From an uncultured Saprospiraceae bacterium (GTDB lineage: Bacteria > Bacteroidota > Bacteroidia > Chitinophagales > Saprospiraceae), in the NCBI GenBank assembly GCA_938016265.1, contig CALLWB010000076.1, forward strand, positions 1 through 64,000: a stretch of 64,000 nucleotides of DNA. Reading direction: 5' to 3'. Of this stretch, positions 1 to 9,654 are shown in pieces (within the stretch, counting starts at the first letter, position 1; every line of letters begins with the position of its first letter). The notes under the pieces are model-generated. The model saw only the letters and a list, made by a program, of their open reading frames with translations, was not told the DNA's origin and made no database searches. Position numbers and translations under genes: made by a program.

Positions 1-3000
1 GACCTGCTGAAAGAAAACGGAGCAGGGCACATTAAAATATTTGGTGGCGGAGGAGGAACCATTTTGCCAACGGAAATTGAAGAACTACACAAATACGGTA
101 TTACAAAAATCTATTCGCCAGACGATGGCAGAAAAATGGGACTTCAGGGCATGATCAATGACCTACTCCAAAATTGCGACTTCCCATCAGGTCTTGATCT
201 AAATGGAGAATTGACTGAATTTCGCAAACAAAACAAATATGCGATTGCGAGAATGATCTCTGCGGCAGAAAACCACCCAAAGGAAAGCGAGGTCTGGCTC
301 AACAAAGTAAAATCAGAAGCCCAAACAAAAACAATCCCCGTACTAGGAATAACAGGAACGGGAGGTGCTGGAAAATCAAGCCTGGTAGACGAATTGATCC
401 GTCGATTCCTGATGGAATTCACAGACAAAAGACTCGCCATCGTATCCGTCGATCCTTCTAAACGAAAAACAGGCGGCGCCCTACTAGGAGACCGGATTCG
501 AATGAACGCTATTAATAACAACCGTGTCTATATGCGATCCCTGGCCACTCGTCAGGCAAATCTCGCATTGTCCAAATATGTGCAAGATACTGTCGACATT
601 TTGAAGACCGCTGGGTTTGATCTTATCATCCTCGAAACTTCAGGTATTGGACAATCTGATACTGAAATAACGGATCATTCTGACCTTTCTTTGTATGTAA
701 TGACGCCAGAGTATGGAGCAGCCACACAACTGGAAAAAATCGACATGCTTGATTTTGCCGACATGATCGCCCTCAACAAATTTGACAAACGGGGCGCGCT
801 AGATGCCTTGCGAGACGTTAAAAAACAATACAAAAGAAACCACCAATTGTGGGATACTCCAGACGAAAAAATACCAGTACACGGCACCATTGCATCCCAG
901 TTTAATGATCCTGGGACCAACCGACTTTATCGGGAATTGATGAATGCCATTGCAGAAAAAACAGGCGCTAATCTATCATCTAGTTTTGGCTCTTCGGATG
1001 AAATGAGTGAGAAGATTTTTATTATTCCACCAAAAAGAACCCGCTACCTTTCTGAAATCGCAGAAAACAACCGTCAATACGACAAACGACTCAACGATCA
1101 AAGCGCCATCGCCAGCAAATTGTACGGCATTCAGCAATCTAAGGAAGCAATAGCGTCCATTCCAACCATAGAAAACAAAGAAGGCTTATTGAAAGACCTT
1201 CAAAAAGTAAATGAGGAGATAGAATTGTTGTTTGACGGCACCAACAAACGGGTTTTGGATACCTGGGAAGAGAAAAAACAGGCCTACAAAAACGAGTTTT
1301 TCATCTACAAAGTAAGAGACAAAGAAATCAAGGTGCCGACACATACCACCTCCCTTTCTCATTCACAAATCCCTAGAGTCGCTTTGCCAAGATATAAGGA
1401 CTGGGGAGAGATTTTGACATGGGTAGGACAGGAAAATGTGCCAGGGGAATTCCCTTACACAGCAGGCGTATTTCCCTTCAAAAGAAAAGGCGAAGATCCG
1501 ACAAGAATGTTTGCTGGAGAAGGTGGGCCGGAGCGGACGAACCGACGATTTCATTATTTATCACAGGACATGCCAGCCAATCGGTTGTCGACTGCGTTTG
1601 ACTCCGTGACCTTGTATGGAGAAGATCCCGATCATCGCCCGGATATTTATGGGAAAGTGGGAAATTCTGGCGTTTCTGTTTGTTGTTTGGATGATGCAAA
1701 AAAACTGTATTCTGGGTTTAATCTAGTAGATCGGGCGACTTCCGTTTCTATGACGATCAATGGCCCTGCTGCTACGATTTGCGCGTTTTTTCTGAATGCC
1801 GCTATTGATCAGCAGTGTGAGATTTACCTTACGGAGAATAATTTGGAACACCTTGCAGAAGCAAAAAAGAAAGAACTGTATGACAGCAAGGGCTTGCCCA
1901 GACCTGCGTACCATGGAGAGATTCCTAAAGGAAATAATAGCCTGGGACTAATGCTCCTTGGCTTGACAGGAGATATGATTCTGGAGGCGGCGATCTACAA
2001 GGAGATAAAAACGAAAACACTTTCTGCAGTTCGTGGAACTGTGCAGGCAGATATCCTGAAGGAAGATCAAGCGCAAAACACCTGCATTTTCTCTACTGAG
2101 TTCTCCTTGAAGTTGATGGGGGATGTTCAGGAATACTTTGTGCACAATAATGTGCGCAACTTCTATTCTGTTTCGATCTCTGGCTACCATATTGCAGAAG
2201 CAGGCGCGAATCCGCTTACTCAGTTGGCATTTACGTTGGCTAATGGGTTTACGCTGGTAGAGTATTATCTATCAAGAGGTATGGACATCGATGATTTTGC
2301 ACCAAATCTATCTTTTTTCTTTTCGAATGGGGTTGATCCTGAATATGCGGTGATCGGTCGGGTTGCCAGACGGATTTGGGCGAAGGCAATTAAACTAAAA
2401 TACAATGGGAATGAACGTTCCCAAAAACTGAAATACCATATCCAGACCTCTGGTAGATCTTTACATGCGCAGGAGATTTCATTCAATGATATCCGAACAA
2501 CGCTACAGGCACTTTATGCGATTTATGACAATTGCAATAGCCTTCATACGAATGCCTATGACGAGGCCATTACCACACCAACAGAAGAAAGTGTGCGACG
2601 GGCAGTAGCCATTCAAATGATTATCAATCACGAGTTAGGACTTTCAAAAAATGAAAACCCTCTGCAAGGCGCCTTCATCATTGAAGAGTTGACCGATTTA
2701 GTAGAAGAAGCCGTGTTGACGGAGTTTGACAGACTGACAGAGCGAGGCGGTGTCCTCGGAGCAATGGAAACAATGTACCAACGCGGAAAAATCCAAGAAG
2801 AAAGCCTCCACTACGAAACCCTAAAACATACGGGCGAATTCCCAATTATTGGAGTAAATACCTACTTGTCGAAAGACGGCTCACCAACCATTATTCCTGA
2901 AGAAGTGATCCGTTCAACAAAAGAAGAGAAAGAGGCACAAATCCACACCAGAGACAACCTGATCAAATGCTACGAATCCGATTCCGACAAAATTCTACGT

Positions 3001-3132
3001 GACCTCCAAAAAGCGGCAATCAGCAACAAAAACATCTTTGACGACCTAATGTATGCCACCAAATTTTGCACACTCGGCCAAATAACAAACGCCCTCTACG
3101 AAGTAGGAGGCCAATACCGACGAAATATGTAA
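1..3132 (+). CDS. icmF: Fused isobutyryl-CoA mutase IcmF (5' end outside window)
   Basis: The frame is open from base 1, so this is the 3' part of a longer gene; IcmF proteins are about 1,100 residues and 1,043 codons are seen here. Order of domains: end of an N-terminal B12-binding domain (GGGGG loop near residues 15-19), a MeaB/ArgK-like G domain with P-loop GTGGAGKSS near residue 118, then a methylmalonyl-CoA-mutase-type barrel. The substrate loop reads [17 protein letters not shown], where IcmF enzymes carry Phe in place of the Tyr of methylmalonyl-CoA mutase, which favours isobutyryl-CoA/n-butyryl-CoA interconversion. The G domain is known in the family to chaperone B12 loading. It is cytosolic and linked to branched-chain or short-chain acyl-CoA metabolism. 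The next gene is convergent. Methylmalonyl-CoA mutase is the alternative but is less likely because of the central G domain. Confidence 0.9.
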   Translation, partial: DLLKENGAGHIKIFGGGGGTILPTEIEELHKYGITKIYSPDDGRKMGLQGMINDLLQNCDFPSGLDLNGELTEFRKQNKYAIARMISAAENHPKESEVWLNKVKSEAQTKTIPVLGITGTGGAGKSSLVDELIRRFLMEFTDKRLAIVSVDPSKRKTGGALLGDRIRMNAINNNRVYMRSLATRQANLALSKYVQDTVDILKTAGFDLIILETSGIGQSDTEITDHSDLSLYVMTPEYGAATQLEKIDMLDFADMIALNKFDKRGALDALRDVKKQYKRNHQLWDTPDEKIPVHGTIASQFNDPGTNRLYRELMNAIAEKTGANLSSSFGSSDEMSEKIFIIPPKRTRYLSEIAENNRQYDKRLNDQSAIASKLYGIQQSKEAIASIPTIENKEGLLKDLQKVNEEIELLFDGTNKRVLDTWEEKKQAYKNEFFIYKVRDKEIKVPTHTTSLSHSQIPRVALPRYKDWGEILTWVGQENVPGEFPYTAGVFPFKRKGEDPTRMFAGEGGPERTNRRFHYLSQDMPANRLSTAFDSVTLYGEDPDHRPDIYGKVGNSGVSVCCLDDAKKLYSGFNLVDRATSVSMTINGPAATICAFFLNAAIDQQCEIYLTENNLEHLAEAKKKELYDSKGLPRPAYHGEIPKGNNSLGLMLLGLTGDMILEAAIYKEIKTKTLSAVRGTVQADILKEDQAQNTCIFSTEFSLKLMGDVQEYFVHNNVRNFYSVSISGYHIAEAGANPLTQLAFTLANGFTLVEYYLSRGMDIDDFAPNLSFFFSNGVDPEYAVIGRVARRIWAKAIKLKYNGNERSQKLKYHIQTSGRSLHAQEISFNDIRTTLQALYAIYDNCNSLHTNAYDEAITTPTEESVRRAVAIQMIINHELGLSKNENPLQGAFIIEELTDLVEEAVLTEFDRLTERGGVLGAMETMYQRGKIQEESLHYETLKHTGEFPIIGVNTYLSKDGSPTIIPEEVIRSTKEEKEAQIHTRDNLIKCYESDSDKILRDLQKAAISNKNIFDDLMYATKFCTLGQITNALYEVGGQYRRNM

Positions 3133-3321
3133 CTAAATGGTAGCAGGTAGTTTGGAGCAAGTAGAAGGTATTGACGTACTAAAATTAGCGTGGATAATTT
3201 CTCTGCGTTCCTACCACTCTATAATGATCATTCTCTGCAGCTCTGTTTTTAATAAACCGTCAGAGCGATCTATCCTAAAACATAAATCCTTAGCGCCCTA
3301 GGGGCTCACTTTGTGTTCAAT
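3133..3321. other. Convergent intergenic gap, no clear element
   Basis: This gap separates the icmF end from the 3' end of the arylsulfotransferase-like gene on the other strand. It contains only a weak imperfect palindrome around 3290-3305 (core CCCTAGGGG) and no convincing T-tracted hairpin, RNA gene or promoter. Confidence 0.4.
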
Positions 3322-4983
3322 TTATTCCACCATCAATTTCCCAGCAAACAAACCATCCACTGTAATCAAATAAACACCAGTAGGAATACTAGCCAGATTC
3401 AGTGCTGCGGGAAAACCATCTACCGTCTGCTCTAAAATCGGCTGACCTAAGATGTTAACCAAGGCGATATCCGCCTGATGGCCTTGGGCATATTCTATCA
3501 CGCAAAGGTCAGCAGCCGGATTTGGATAAATCTCCACCTGATGTTCGATACTAATATCGGCGTTGGCAACGGCGTTATTGCAAACCGTTGGGTCTGGGTT
3601 TAACTCGATGTAATCTCCAGGGGTCAATACCTTGCCAACAAACGCTGGATAGTCCAATGGATAACGAATGAGGCGCCAAACAAAATTGGTGTTTGGCAAC
3701 ACCACATCCCCTTGCGAAAAAGGAACGCCTTGAATAATTGGATTGATGTGCGACCAAACCACATCCCCTGCAGGGGTAATTTCATTCGTTCGGCCCTGAC
3801 GACCAGAGCAAACAAGGATATTCCCATTTGGTAGTTTCTGTGCGCCTGATAATCCCGTCGAATACATATTAGAAGGCGGATTGTCTACATAGGTGAAATC
3901 TGGAGTAGCTGGCCCGTAGGCAGCCCCTGCAGTATAAGTATATTCCCCGGCTGCATTAACCGGAGGGGCAATAATATTCACTGAAGAATAATCTGCACCG
4001 ACTCTATTATTAAAGATCATGATCTTTCCATAGTCATCATCTGTCGTTGGAAGACCATAACTGTCTACCCAATGCACATCATGCTGAAAAAACAATTGCT
4101 GATCCGCGACTGCTCCCTGATCATAGGTCATTGGATTTCCCCAGCGGTACAACAAATCACCGCCTTTACCACTATTCCCTCCAGTAGATCCAGCTGCCTC
4201 CGCAGTGGTGGTACTGTGGTCAATTACCCACAATTCGCCGAAGGAGGGTATGCTCAATACAATTTGATCTAATGTACTATTGTAGTCAATAGAATTGGCG
4301 TGCAACCAATCCGCTTCCCCATTGCCGTCGTCAAAATTGAGGTTGATCAGCTCTGGGTGATCAGCAAGTACGCCGAAATTGGCTTTGGTATTGTCAAAAT
4401 CCTGGATGAGGTGATCCCATGCATTCCATTCCCAAACCACAACGGCAGAATCTGCGGTGGGTTGTATTTCTACCACTTTATCTGGCCATACTTCCCCATC
4501 AGGAAGGAGGTTTGGATCTCGTCCAGCTGCGATGGCCTCTGCCATTCCCTTTTTCTCCCAAGCAATAAACAGGATATTCCCATTCGGCATAACCGCTACA
4601 TCATGGTGCATTCTTACTAAAGAATCATTATAGGTAAATTTCCAAATCAAATTATCGTCCCAATCCCGCTCTTCCACATATTCTCCACCACCACCGGCGT
4701 GTATCCATTGGTTGGACATTGCTCCTCTTGAACCTGTTAATACCAAATTGCCATTTTCTTTTAGATAAACCCCGTTTCCCGGCCGCTGGGTGCCTGCCCA
4801 TTTATTGATGATGCGTCCGCAATTGTCAATCAAAAAAGCATCTGTTTGTTGATGGGGAAAGTATAAGTTGTATCCTTCTTGCACAAAGTCAGCATCAAAC
4901 TGAAGGACTCCGACAGTATTCTGCGCTACAGAAATGCTTGCAAAACACAAGCACAAAATGGTAATAAATGTATGGGGTCTCAT
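3322..4983 (-). CDS. Secreted arylsulfotransferase-like protein with T9SS tail (copy 1)
   Basis: 553 residues. A signal peptide (residues 1-20, ending SVAQ) is followed by an ASST-type beta-propeller (arylsulfotransferase 2-like family), recognisable by MHHDVAVMPNGNILFIAWE, the LVNDL-like propeller blades and the later QHDVHWV His motif. The family transfers sulfate between phenolic compounds via a catalytic His; whether this member is active cannot be told. The last 75 residues form a T9SS type-A sorting domain (IYPNPAADL then GVYLITV and a short basic/hydrophobic end), so the protein is predicted to be exported to the cell surface or medium. Its start codon overlaps the stop of the upstream paralogue by one base (TAATG), implying translational coupling. 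It is the last gene of the minus-strand run. Confidence 0.8.
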   Translation of the reverse strand: MRPHTFITILCLCFASISVAQNTVGVLQFDADFVQEGYNLYFPHQQTDAFLIDNCGRIINKWAGTQRPGNGVYLKENGNLVLTGSRGAMSNQWIHAGGGGEYVEERDWDDNLIWKFTYNDSLVRMHHDVAVMPNGNILFIAWEKKGMAEAIAAGRDPNLLPDGEVWPDKVVEIQPTADSAVVVWEWNAWDHLIQDFDNTKANFGVLADHPELINLNFDDGNGEADWLHANSIDYNSTLDQIVLSIPSFGELWVIDHSTTTAEAAGSTGGNSGKGGDLLYRWGNPMTYDQGAVADQQLFFQHDVHWVDSYGLPTTDDDYGKIMIFNNRVGADYSSVNIIAPPVNAAGEYTYTAGAAYGPATPDFTYVDNPPSNMYSTGLSGAQKLPNGNILVCSGRQGRTNEITPAGDVVWSHINPIIQGVPFSQGDVVLPNTNFVWRLIRYPLDYPAFVGKVLTPGDYIELNPDPTVCNNAVANADISIEHQVEIYPNPAADLCVIEYAQGHQADIALVNILGQPILEQTVDGFPAALNLASIPTGVYLITVDGLFAGKLMVE

Positions 4984-6686
4984 TATTTAATAATTTTATA
5001 AATTCCTATTTTGTTGGTAATGGGGTGTCGAACTTTCATAATATACATGCCGCTAGACCAGTCTTTAGAAGAAATAGTATTAACCGATTTTTTTAGTACA
5101 CTTTCGTGAATAATTCGCCCTTGCAGATCAGTGATGATAATTTGAGCATTATCCGCATTTTTTTGATCAATGATAAATTGGTCAACGATTGGATTAGGGT
5201 ATATTTTTATTTGTTCCTTCGGGAAAAAGTGTGGTGCAATACTGACTGTGGTATCAATGATCATCGTATCTGTGACCATTGTATCAAGGTAAATCAAACA
5301 CGTTGATGGATAAGGATATAATTCGAGCTCCAATCCCGGAGTTAAGTCTTTCCCATCAAAACCGGAAAAATCAGGAGCATATCGTTCTGCTCTAAAAGTA
5401 TTGTTGCCACCAGGTATGAAAGTCCCTTGGGGTACCGGTCCTGAGTTGGTCACAGGGTTGATGTATTCCCAAACTATCGTGTCAGCGGTTAAGTCTACTT
5501 CAAAAAAATGGCCTTTTACCCCTTCGCAAACTAATACATTTCCATTTGGGAGCGCCTGAGCCCCTGAAATATTGACTGAATAAAAAGCAGAATCAGAAAA
5601 ACTCCAAAACAGGGTATCTGGAAGAAAGGGATCTATTCCAGAAATAAAATAATTTCCACTAGAATCCACAGGAGGGGCAAACATGTCCACAGAAGAAATA
5701 GAACCTCCTGGTCTGTTAACACCATTGTTGTAGACTAATATCTTTCCTTCATTTGGGTAGCCGGGAGGAACCCATGTTGCATTGTGTTGTAGGAAAAACT
5801 GTCTGTCCGCAGCAGTCCCTCTGCCATAATTTTCCGGGTTGCCCCATCGGTAAAGAATATCGCCACCTTTACCGCTGTTGCCTCCAGAATGACTGGCGGC
5901 TTCTGCAGTGGTGGTACTATGATCGATTATGAAAATTTCATTGAAATTTCGAATACTTATCATGATTTGGTCAAATCCTGGATGGTAGCTTACCCCGTTT
6001 GTGTGATTCCAATCCGATGCAATGGGATTTCCAAAAGGTGGAATATTGAGGTCTATCAATTCTGGATGATCGGCAACGACCCCGTAGTTTAGTTTAGTGG
6101 CATCAAAATCTTGAATCAAATGATCCCAAAACCGCCACTCCCAAACAACAGTAAACGAATCCGCATCAAAAGGTTCTATCTCCACGATTTTATCCGGCCA
6201 AAGCTCATTGCCTATAAAGTTGGGATCTCTTCCATTGTCAAGGACTTCTTGAGCAGATATGCGCTCCCAGGCGATGTACAAAATATTTCCGTTTGGTAAT
6301 TGTTCGACATCGTGATGTTGATGATGGGAAGAATCAGCAAGCTCATATTGCCAAACAATTGCATTGTCCCAATCCAAACGCAAGAGTCTGCCCCCAATGC
6401 CGCCTCCTGCGAATCCATTGCCAGCATTGATCCGCCTTGTTCGCAATAAATCACCATTGTCTGTAAGGTATACAGATAAACCAGGAGAGCCGGAGTTAAG
6501 CCATTCATTTACTGCAAATCCGCAATTGTCGATCAGGTAGGTGTTGCCATTCGTAGAGGGTCCGAATAGCGTGTATCCATTATATGCATCTGGAGAATTC
6601 TCTAATAACCCAACTGTTCTGGGTTGTGCAAATAGAAAGGAATAAAAACAACACCCAATTAGGAGAAGGAAGCCGGGTTTTTTCAT
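4983..6686 (-). CDS. Secreted arylsulfotransferase-like protein with T9SS tail (copy 2)
   Basis: 567 residues from the chosen ATG at 6686, which begins a clean signal peptide (MKKPGFLLLIGCCFYSFLFA); an in-frame ATG seven codons upstream at 6707 is possible but lies in sequence that also precedes the neighbouring amidase gene. The protein is a paralogue of the downstream gene throughout the propeller: shared HHDVEQLPNGNILYIAWE, FWDHLIQDFDATK and SGGNSGKGGDILYRWGNP segments. It has a low-complexity TMVTDTMIIDTTV linker and a T9SS type-A C-terminal domain (IYPNPIVDQF, GMYIMKVRH). The stop overlaps the next start by one base. The two copies together suggest a paired or diversified surface sulfotransferase or sugar/phenol-binding propeller; activity is an inference from family. 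Confidence 0.8.
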   Translation of the reverse strand: MKKPGFLLLIGCCFYSFLFAQPRTVGLLENSPDAYNGYTLFGPSTNGNTYLIDNCGFAVNEWLNSGSPGLSVYLTDNGDLLRTRRINAGNGFAGGGIGGRLLRLDWDNAIVWQYELADSSHHQHHDVEQLPNGNILYIAWERISAQEVLDNGRDPNFIGNELWPDKIVEIEPFDADSFTVVWEWRFWDHLIQDFDATKLNYGVVADHPELIDLNIPPFGNPIASDWNHTNGVSYHPGFDQIMISIRNFNEIFIIDHSTTTAEAASHSGGNSGKGGDILYRWGNPENYGRGTAADRQFFLQHNATWVPPGYPNEGKILVYNNGVNRPGGSISSVDMFAPPVDSSGNYFISGIDPFLPDTLFWSFSDSAFYSVNISGAQALPNGNVLVCEGVKGHFFEVDLTADTIVWEYINPVTNSGPVPQGTFIPGGNNTFRAERYAPDFSGFDGKDLTPGLELELYPYPSTCLIYLDTMVTDTMIIDTTVSIAPHFFPKEQIKIYPNPIVDQFIIDQKNADNAQIIITDLQGRIIHESVLKKSVNTISSKDWSSGMYIMKVRHPITNKIGIYKIIK

Positions 6687-6704
6687 TTTAAAAAAATTTA
6701 TTGC

Positions 6705-8520
6705 CACAAATTACTTTAAAATGAACTATTTTTTGTCATAAATGATTCAATTCTTCAAAACAGGAGAAATTACTGACAGCCTCCAATTTTGGCATCAAGG
6801 GTACTTCCTGGAACGGCGTCAAAACCTGGATCAAGATTAACAGCACTAGACGCATCCAACACACAATTACTGCCATTTTGAACTTGGCCTGTACTAGTAA
6901 TAGTATTCCCAGATATATAGGTTCCACTTAGTGCATTACTTGGAAGATTCAAATTTCCAGGGCAGGAGCTTGTGCAGGTTGTTCCTATATGGGTTTCAAG
7001 AGCGTCAATATATGCTTGAGCAAACGCGTCTCGCCAAGAGTTGCTATTCAGTTTTGCAGCATCCCCGGGGGTGTCTACAAACCCAATCTCACTAAGGCAA
7101 GAATACGCTTGATTGGTTGTCAAGACGCCAAAATGATACCCCAGAAAACCATGTTCTTCGACGACTCTGCGGTCAAACCACTGACCGCCTGCAGCCATGG
7201 AACTTTGTATACCCTCTGCGAAATTTATATTTGCAGCCCCATTTGGTGAGCTACTTTGATTGCACCAAAAAGTTTCGGTACCCGTGCCGCCTCCGGCATT
7301 GCAATGTATACTAATAAAGTAATCCGCTCCCCAGCTGTCAGACATATTTTGACGTGTTCCTATAGTAACCCAACCTCCAATATTTGTAGTTCGGCTCATT
7401 AGAGATTGCCAACTGCAATCATTGTCTACTAGTGCTTTGAGTTTGAGGCCCGTTGCTAATGCCGTATGTATTTCTGTTTGTGTTCTTCCATCCGGGTTTC
7501 CGCCATTAGCAGAGTATCCATGACCAGGGTCAATAAATATCTTTTGTCCATTGGAAGAATAGGAAACGAAGACTATTAAAATAGCGATGATGGATAAGAT
7601 AAATCTCATTTTTACATAATTTATAAACACAAATTACTTCAAAATGAACTATTTTTATCATATATGACTTAGTTTCTTCAAAAACAGAAGAAATTACTGA
7701 CAGCCCCCAATTTTGGCATCAAGTGTACTTCCAGTAACAGCATCGAAGCCAGGATCAAGAATAACAGCATTCGATGCATCCAATACACAATTGCTGCCGT
7801 TTTGAACTTGACCTGTACTAGTAATCGTATTCCCAGATATATAAGTTCCACTCAGTGTATTACTTGGAAGATTCAAATTTCCTGGGCAAGAACCTGCACA
7901 GGTAGTGCCGAGTTGTGTTTCTAAGGCATCAATATATGCTTGAGCGAACGCATCTCTCCAAGCATTGTTATTCAGTTTTGCTGCATCACCCGAATCCACA
8001 AATCCAATCTCACTAAGACAAGAATACGCTTGATTCGTTGTCAGAACACCAAGGTGAAAATTTAGATAAGAATCATCCTCTACCACTCGACGGTTAAACC
8101 ACTGGCCACCAGCAACCATTGAATTTTGAATGTTGACTGCGAAATTCACATTAGTAGTCGCATTTGGAGGGCTACTTGCATTGCACCAAAACGTTTCTGT
8201 ACCAGTACCACCTCCAGCATTACAATGTATGCTTATAAAATAATCCGCTCCCCAACTATCAGACATATTCTGACGTGCGCCCAGAGAAATCCAACCGCCA
8301 ACATTAACGGTTCGGCTCATTTGAGATTGCCAGTTGCAATCATTGTCAATGAGCGTTTTGAGCTTAAGCCCTGTTGCTAAGGATGTTTCGATTTCTGTTT
8401 GGGTTCTTCCGTCTGGATTGCCCCCTGTAGAAGTATATCCATGGCCAGGATCAATAAACACTTTTTGTCCGTTGGAAGAATAAGAAATAACTAATAAAAA
8501 GGCTAGGATATATAATGAAA
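6705..8520. repeat. 924-bp tandem duplication covering the two amidase genes
   Basis: Copy A (about 6705-7609) and copy B (about 7628-8527) are offset by 924 bp. Similarity covers the whole reading frames and also about 65 bp of noncoding DNA between each stop codon and the next start (6705-6769 versus 7628-7693, both beginning CACAAATTACTT). The copies are diverged at the base level, so the event is not recent. Confidence 0.8.
6770..7609 (-). CDS. Secreted N-acetylmuramoyl-L-alanine amidase, AmiC type (copy 1)
   Basis: 279 residues from the ATG at 7609; the upstream ATG at 7630 adds seven residues not present in the paralogue. A signal peptide (ends YSSNGQ) precedes an Amidase_3 catalytic domain with zinc-ligand motifs IDPGHGY, the Glu in TQTEIHTALATGLKL, SIHCNAGG and a late SEIGFVD, all expected for zinc-dependent cleavage of the MurNAc-L-Ala bond in peptidoglycan. 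After a short Cys pair (CTSSCPG) comes a C-terminal repeat-like module (GTYISGNTITSTGQVQNGSN, LDPGF, LDAKIGGCQ) common at the ends of Bacteroidota surface proteins. No T9SS type-A tail is seen. It is a tandem duplicate of the next gene upstream. Confidence 0.85.
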   Translation of the reverse strand: MRFILSIIAILIVFVSYSSNGQKIFIDPGHGYSANGGNPDGRTQTEIHTALATGLKLKALVDNDCSWQSLMSRTTNIGGWVTIGTRQNMSDSWGADYFISIHCNAGGGTGTETFWCNQSSSPNGAANINFAEGIQSSMAAGGQWFDRRVVEEHGFLGYHFGVLTTNQAYSCLSEIGFVDTPGDAAKLNSNSWRDAFAQAYIDALETHIGTTCTSSCPGNLNLPSNALSGTYISGNTITSTGQVQNGSNCVLDASSAVNLDPGFDAVPGSTLDAKIGGCQ

Positions 8521-8527
8521 ATTTCAT
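7694..8527 (-). CDS. Secreted N-acetylmuramoyl-L-alanine amidase, AmiC type (copy 2)
   Basis: 277 residues: signal peptide MKFSLYILAFLLVISYSSNG, Amidase_3 domain with IDPGHGYTSTGGNPDGRTQ, the catalytic-zone Glu in TQTEIETSLATGLKLK, SIHCNAGGGTGTETFWC and SEIGFVD, followed by the same C-terminal module as its neighbour. All metal-ligand motifs are intact in both copies, so both are probably active. It lies 25 bp after the stop of the propeller gene at 8553-9440 and 84 bp before the next amidase, consistent with one transcript from the promoter near 9500. Confidence 0.85.
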   Translation of the reverse strand: MKFSLYILAFLLVISYSSNGQKVFIDPGHGYTSTGGNPDGRTQTEIETSLATGLKLKTLIDNDCNWQSQMSRTVNVGGWISLGARQNMSDSWGADYFISIHCNAGGGTGTETFWCNASSPPNATTNVNFAVNIQNSMVAGGQWFNRRVVEDDSYLNFHLGVLTTNQAYSCLSEIGFVDSGDAAKLNNNAWRDAFAQAYIDALETQLGTTCAGSCPGNLNLPSNTLSGTYISGNTITSTGQVQNGSNCVLDASNAVILDPGFDAVTGSTLDAKIGGCQ

Positions 8528-8552
8528 GATTCTGATGTTGGGTAGTTAGGAA

Positions 8553-9440
8553 TTACAAATTGATTTTTGCCACGTATAGGTGGCCCGTATTGTAGTCCGA
8601 GAATGAAATTTTTGTTCCATCGTGCGACCAATCCGGGTACATTTCAAAAATATCTGGCGTGAAAGTTAATTGTTCTTGCTGGCCAGTTGCCAGACTAGAA
8701 AGGTACAGTTCTGAACCAGATACTTGATGTCCATCCACGGAAGAGTCTAAATATGAAATAACGTATTTGCTATCTGGCGACCAGCTTCCTGCAATGCCGT
8801 TGCCTAGTGATTTTATCAGGCCACTGCCGTCTGTAGCGAATACAAGCATTTCTGAGCCTCGATGTACGAGTATTTTTGTTTTGTCTGGGGATAAAAGTGG
8901 CATGAAGTAATTGCCTGGCTCAGTTGTGATTACAGTTGGTCGGCTATCGTTGATACTGCTTACTTCTATTTGAAACGTCTGGTCGTTTACCGTGACGATT
9001 GGGTCGGAGGCGTCTGTAGCAATTGCTCCGCTGAAAAAATTGTACGGTTTTACATGAGCAGGTGTTTCGTGCATATTCCCATACAGATCTACCGTTTTCA
9101 CTAGGAAGTATGGAATGGAGTTCGGCTCCCTTACCTTGTGTCTGAAGACGACTTTATTCCCTGACAATGTCCACGTCGCCCGAAAGCCAGAAGTTGGGAT
9201 ATTTGTAAGTACGGACGTTTTTTTATTAGTCAAATCAAGTAAGAAAATCCCATTTGATTTCATGGTGCTAAAGATCAATTTCGAGTCGTCGGGTGAAAAT
9301 TGAGGAGAACGAAAAAATCCTTCATCTAGCACCATTTCTATTTCGCTCAATTTATTACCTTTTTCCTGTTCTTGAGTGAGGTAGCTGCTAAAAAGAAAAG
9401 CCATGGCGAGGACTACCAGCAGAATACTGATCTGTTTCAT
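8553..9440 (-). CDS. TolB-like beta-propeller (PD40) exported protein
   Basis: 295 residues. An N-terminal hydrophobic signal segment (MKQISILLVVLAMAFLFSSY) without a convincing lipobox is followed by WD40-like PD40 repeats: SPQFSPDDSKLIFST, SPDKTKILVHRG, SWSPDSKYVISY and YPDWSHDGTKISFSDY, the pattern of TolB and related six-bladed propellers. Such proteins usually act as periplasmic or surface scaffolds. It is the first gene of the five-gene minus-strand run that includes the amidases and arylsulfotransferase-like proteins and has a good upstream promoter. The exact partner is unknown. Confidence 0.65.
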   Translation of the reverse strand: MKQISILLVVLAMAFLFSSYLTQEQEKGNKLSEIEMVLDEGFFRSPQFSPDDSKLIFSTMKSNGIFLLDLTNKKTSVLTNIPTSGFRATWTLSGNKVVFRHKVREPNSIPYFLVKTVDLYGNMHETPAHVKPYNFFSGAIATDASDPIVTVNDQTFQIEVSSINDSRPTVITTEPGNYFMPLLSPDKTKILVHRGSEMLVFATDGSGLIKSLGNGIAGSWSPDSKYVISYLDSSVDGHQVSGSELYLSSLATGQQEQLTFTPDIFEMYPDWSHDGTKISFSDYNTGHLYVAKINL

Positions 9441-9491
9441 AATATTTGATTGTGTTATTACATTTTTGCTTTGTCGGGTTTATAAATATAA

Positions 9492-9520
9492 CAAACTTAG
9501 GGCGAAAACAAGAAAACAAA
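9492..9520 (-). promoter_or_regulatory. Bacteroidota-type promoter of the propeller/amidase/ASST operon
   Basis: On the minus strand a TTTG (9517-9520) and TAAGTTTG (9492-9499) are separated by 17 bp, matching the TTTG / TAnnTTTG consensus of the Bacteroidota primary sigma factor. The start codon lies about 50 bp downstream at 9440. Confidence 0.6.
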
Positions 9521-9601
9521 GTCGCTAAAAACTAGGTGATTAACAATAAAAAATTGACGTAAAACGAACTTCCAAAACTTTCAAAAAAAAATGAAAATTA
9601 A

Positions 9602-9633
9602 TTTGCTACACAATACAGTTTGGGTTATCTTTG
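9602..9633 (+). promoter_or_regulatory. Bacteroidota-type promoter of mqnC
   Basis: TTTG (9602-9605) and TATCTTTG (9626-9633) with a 20-bp spacer match the Bacteroidota consensus. A start near 9640 leaves a leader of about 15 nt before the ATG at 9655 and argues against the longer frame that would begin inside the -7 box. Confidence 0.65.
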
Positions 9634-9654
9634 TTGGTAATAAAAACAATATTC

